The notes under the pieces: generated by a model
Database searches by the model: none
What the model saw: the letters and a program-made list of their open reading frames with translations, nothing else
Told to the model about the DNA's origin: nothing
Made by a program: the position numbers and the translations under genes
Shown here: positions 5,028 through 5,519 of the stretch, piece after piece
Layout of the letters: every line of letters begins with the position of its first letter
Numbering within the stretch: the stretch's first letter is position 1
DNA from: CAZAKZ01 sp964485695
GTDB taxonomy: Bacteria; Planctomycetota; JAFGQW01
Direction of reading: 5' to 3'
NCBI GenBank assembly: GCA_964485695.1
Contig: CAZAKZ010000255.1
Span: forward strand, 1 to 5,519
Length of the DNA stretch: 5,519 bases

Positions 5028-5481
5028 GCGACACCTCCTTCCGCCCTTCCGCACCCGCGATCCAGGCGCGTACATCCTTGAATGGTTTCGGCGGAACGAG
5101 GACCTTCACCACCGGAACGATGCACTTCAACGAGTCCGCGAGCGCCGTAGCTCCTCGCAGTCCTGGTCCATCTCGATCCGCAACGACGATCGCCTCCCTC
5201 GTGCTGTGTCGCCTGGCCAGGTCGATGACGTACTCGTTGCCAGCGTTGCATGATGGCCGACCGCCGGCCTGGAGCCCGAGCGAGAGAAGGGCGGCCGTGT
5301 CAGACATCCCTTCCGGCAGATAGAGCCGCCCGCCAGCCTCGATGCCGTTGGGGAGGAAAATGCCCAGGCGTGAACCCGTGACGGAGAACTTTCGACCGCT
5401 CATCGTCCGGAGATGGAGACCGATCACACGTCCGTCTCCGTTTTTCATTGGGAACACAAAGGCCCGGTTGACCAGCGTCAA
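5011..5481 (-). CDS. TOPRIM-domain DNA primase-like protein, lacking the usual N-terminal region
   Basis: This 156-aa protein is the TOPRIM catalytic part of a phage or plasmid-type primase, the fold that binds Mg2+ during primer synthesis. Visible motifs are a lead-in strand pair (FVFPMKNGDGRVIGLHLR, about 9-25), the glutamate motif LYLPEGMSDTAA (53-64, E57), the conserved GRPSCNAG (74-81), the metal-binding ADRDGPG (101-107, D102 and D104), and KDVRAWI (135-141), typical of this subfamily. Related full-length primases carry a further 100-200 N-terminal residues with a zinc finger. Here the frame is blocked by tandem TAA TAG just before a TTG start. A weak GGGA lies 6 nt upstream and an upstream frame ends at TTGA, so coupling is plausible. 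An ATG at residue 12 is an alternative start but would cut into conserved sequence. The stop overlaps the DUF3987 start by 17 nt. TOPRIM assignment is firm; the start and whether the gene is intact are not. Confidence 0.8.
   Translation of the reverse strand: MTLVNRAFVFPMKNGDGRVIGLHLRTMSGRKFSVTGSRLGIFLPNGIEAGGRLYLPEGMSDTAALLSLGLQAGGRPSCNAGNEYVIDLARRHSTREAIVVADRDGPGLRGATALADSLKCIVPVVKVLVPPKPFKDVRAWIAGAEGRKEVSHVRPS
5032..5040 (-). promoter_or_regulatory. Strong ribosome binding site for the DUF3987 gene
   Basis: AAGGAGGTG reads on the minus strand, with GGAGG ending 6 nt before the ATG at 5025-5027. It decides the start of the DUF3987 protein in favour of MFGPREE over an ATG 48 nt upstream, which has no such site. 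It lies inside the 3' end of the TOPRIM gene. Confidence 0.85.
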
Positions 5482-5519
5482 CTATTATTCCCGGCGGCGA
5501 CAATTAGAATTCCCGTTGC
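5478..5519 (-). CDS. C-terminal tail of an unidentified upstream gene (partial)
   Basis: One minus-strand frame is open from the window edge and ends in TGA at 5478-5480, encoding at least ATGILIVAAGNNS. Its stop overlaps the TTG start of the TOPRIM ORF (TTGA), the same NTGA arrangement as at the next-but-one junction at 3414-3417. This geometry suggests a coupled upstream gene, possibly carrying the zinc-finger or N-terminal part of the primase. Only 13 codons are visible, so neither the coding status nor the product can be judged. The other two frames are closed here by TAA-TAG (5482-5487) and by a TAG or TAA-type stop near the edge. Confidence 0.3.
   Translation of the reverse strand, partial: ATGILIVAAGNNS

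Noticed and set aside
5028..5075. Upstream ATG for the DUF3987 protein
   Set aside because: The extra 16 residues translate the ribosome binding site itself, and AAGGAGGTG clearly serves the ATG at 5027.

Overview
This is a 5.5 kb piece of bacterial accessory DNA, probably a plasmid, prophage or integrated element in an environmental bacterium. I cannot name the host. The right half (about 2840-5519) is GC-rich and packed with overlapping genes. The left part (about 1-950) is visibly richer in A+T, with looser spacing. This change, together with the gene content, suggests a mosaic element.

Right half, minus strand, transcribed right to left. This is a replication module: the tail of an unidentified gene at the window edge, a TOPRIM-domain primase piece, a DUF3987 (YfjI-type) ATPase/helicase-like protein, and a small protein with a TubC_N-like N-terminus and a C-terminal CxxC...CxxCH zinc motif. 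The genes overlap by 3, 17 and 4 nt, so they are almost certainly one translationally coupled operon. Known relatives of this set occur on phages and integrative elements and are thought to prime and unwind DNA.

Centre and left. Four single-pass membrane proteins of unknown function follow. One is a 60-aa plus-strand membrane peptide, convergent with the replication operon. On the minus strand come a membrane-anchored protein with ten 22-residue repeats (1650-2468), an N-anchored beta-rich exported protein (945-1403) and a C-tail-anchored protein (299-874).

The most unusual spot is 890-922. A strong ribosome binding site drives a 10-codon ORF, MTTEERLERL, which nearly copies the first ten codons and the ribosome binding site of the repeat protein 1.5 kb away. 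It ends in an amber codon that is in frame with the downstream gene 299-874. It is either a nonsense mutation, a leader cistron or a readthrough site. A second translational oddity is a strong internal ribosome binding site that would release the zinc motif of the TubC_N-like protein as a separate 43-aa peptide.

The left end (1-298) has no convincing gene. It holds a perfect 7-bp hairpin, a short G-rich tandem repeat and a weak 21-codon Gly/Ser/Cys-rich ORF. No convincing intrinsic terminator, tRNA, CRISPR array or insertion sequence was seen.
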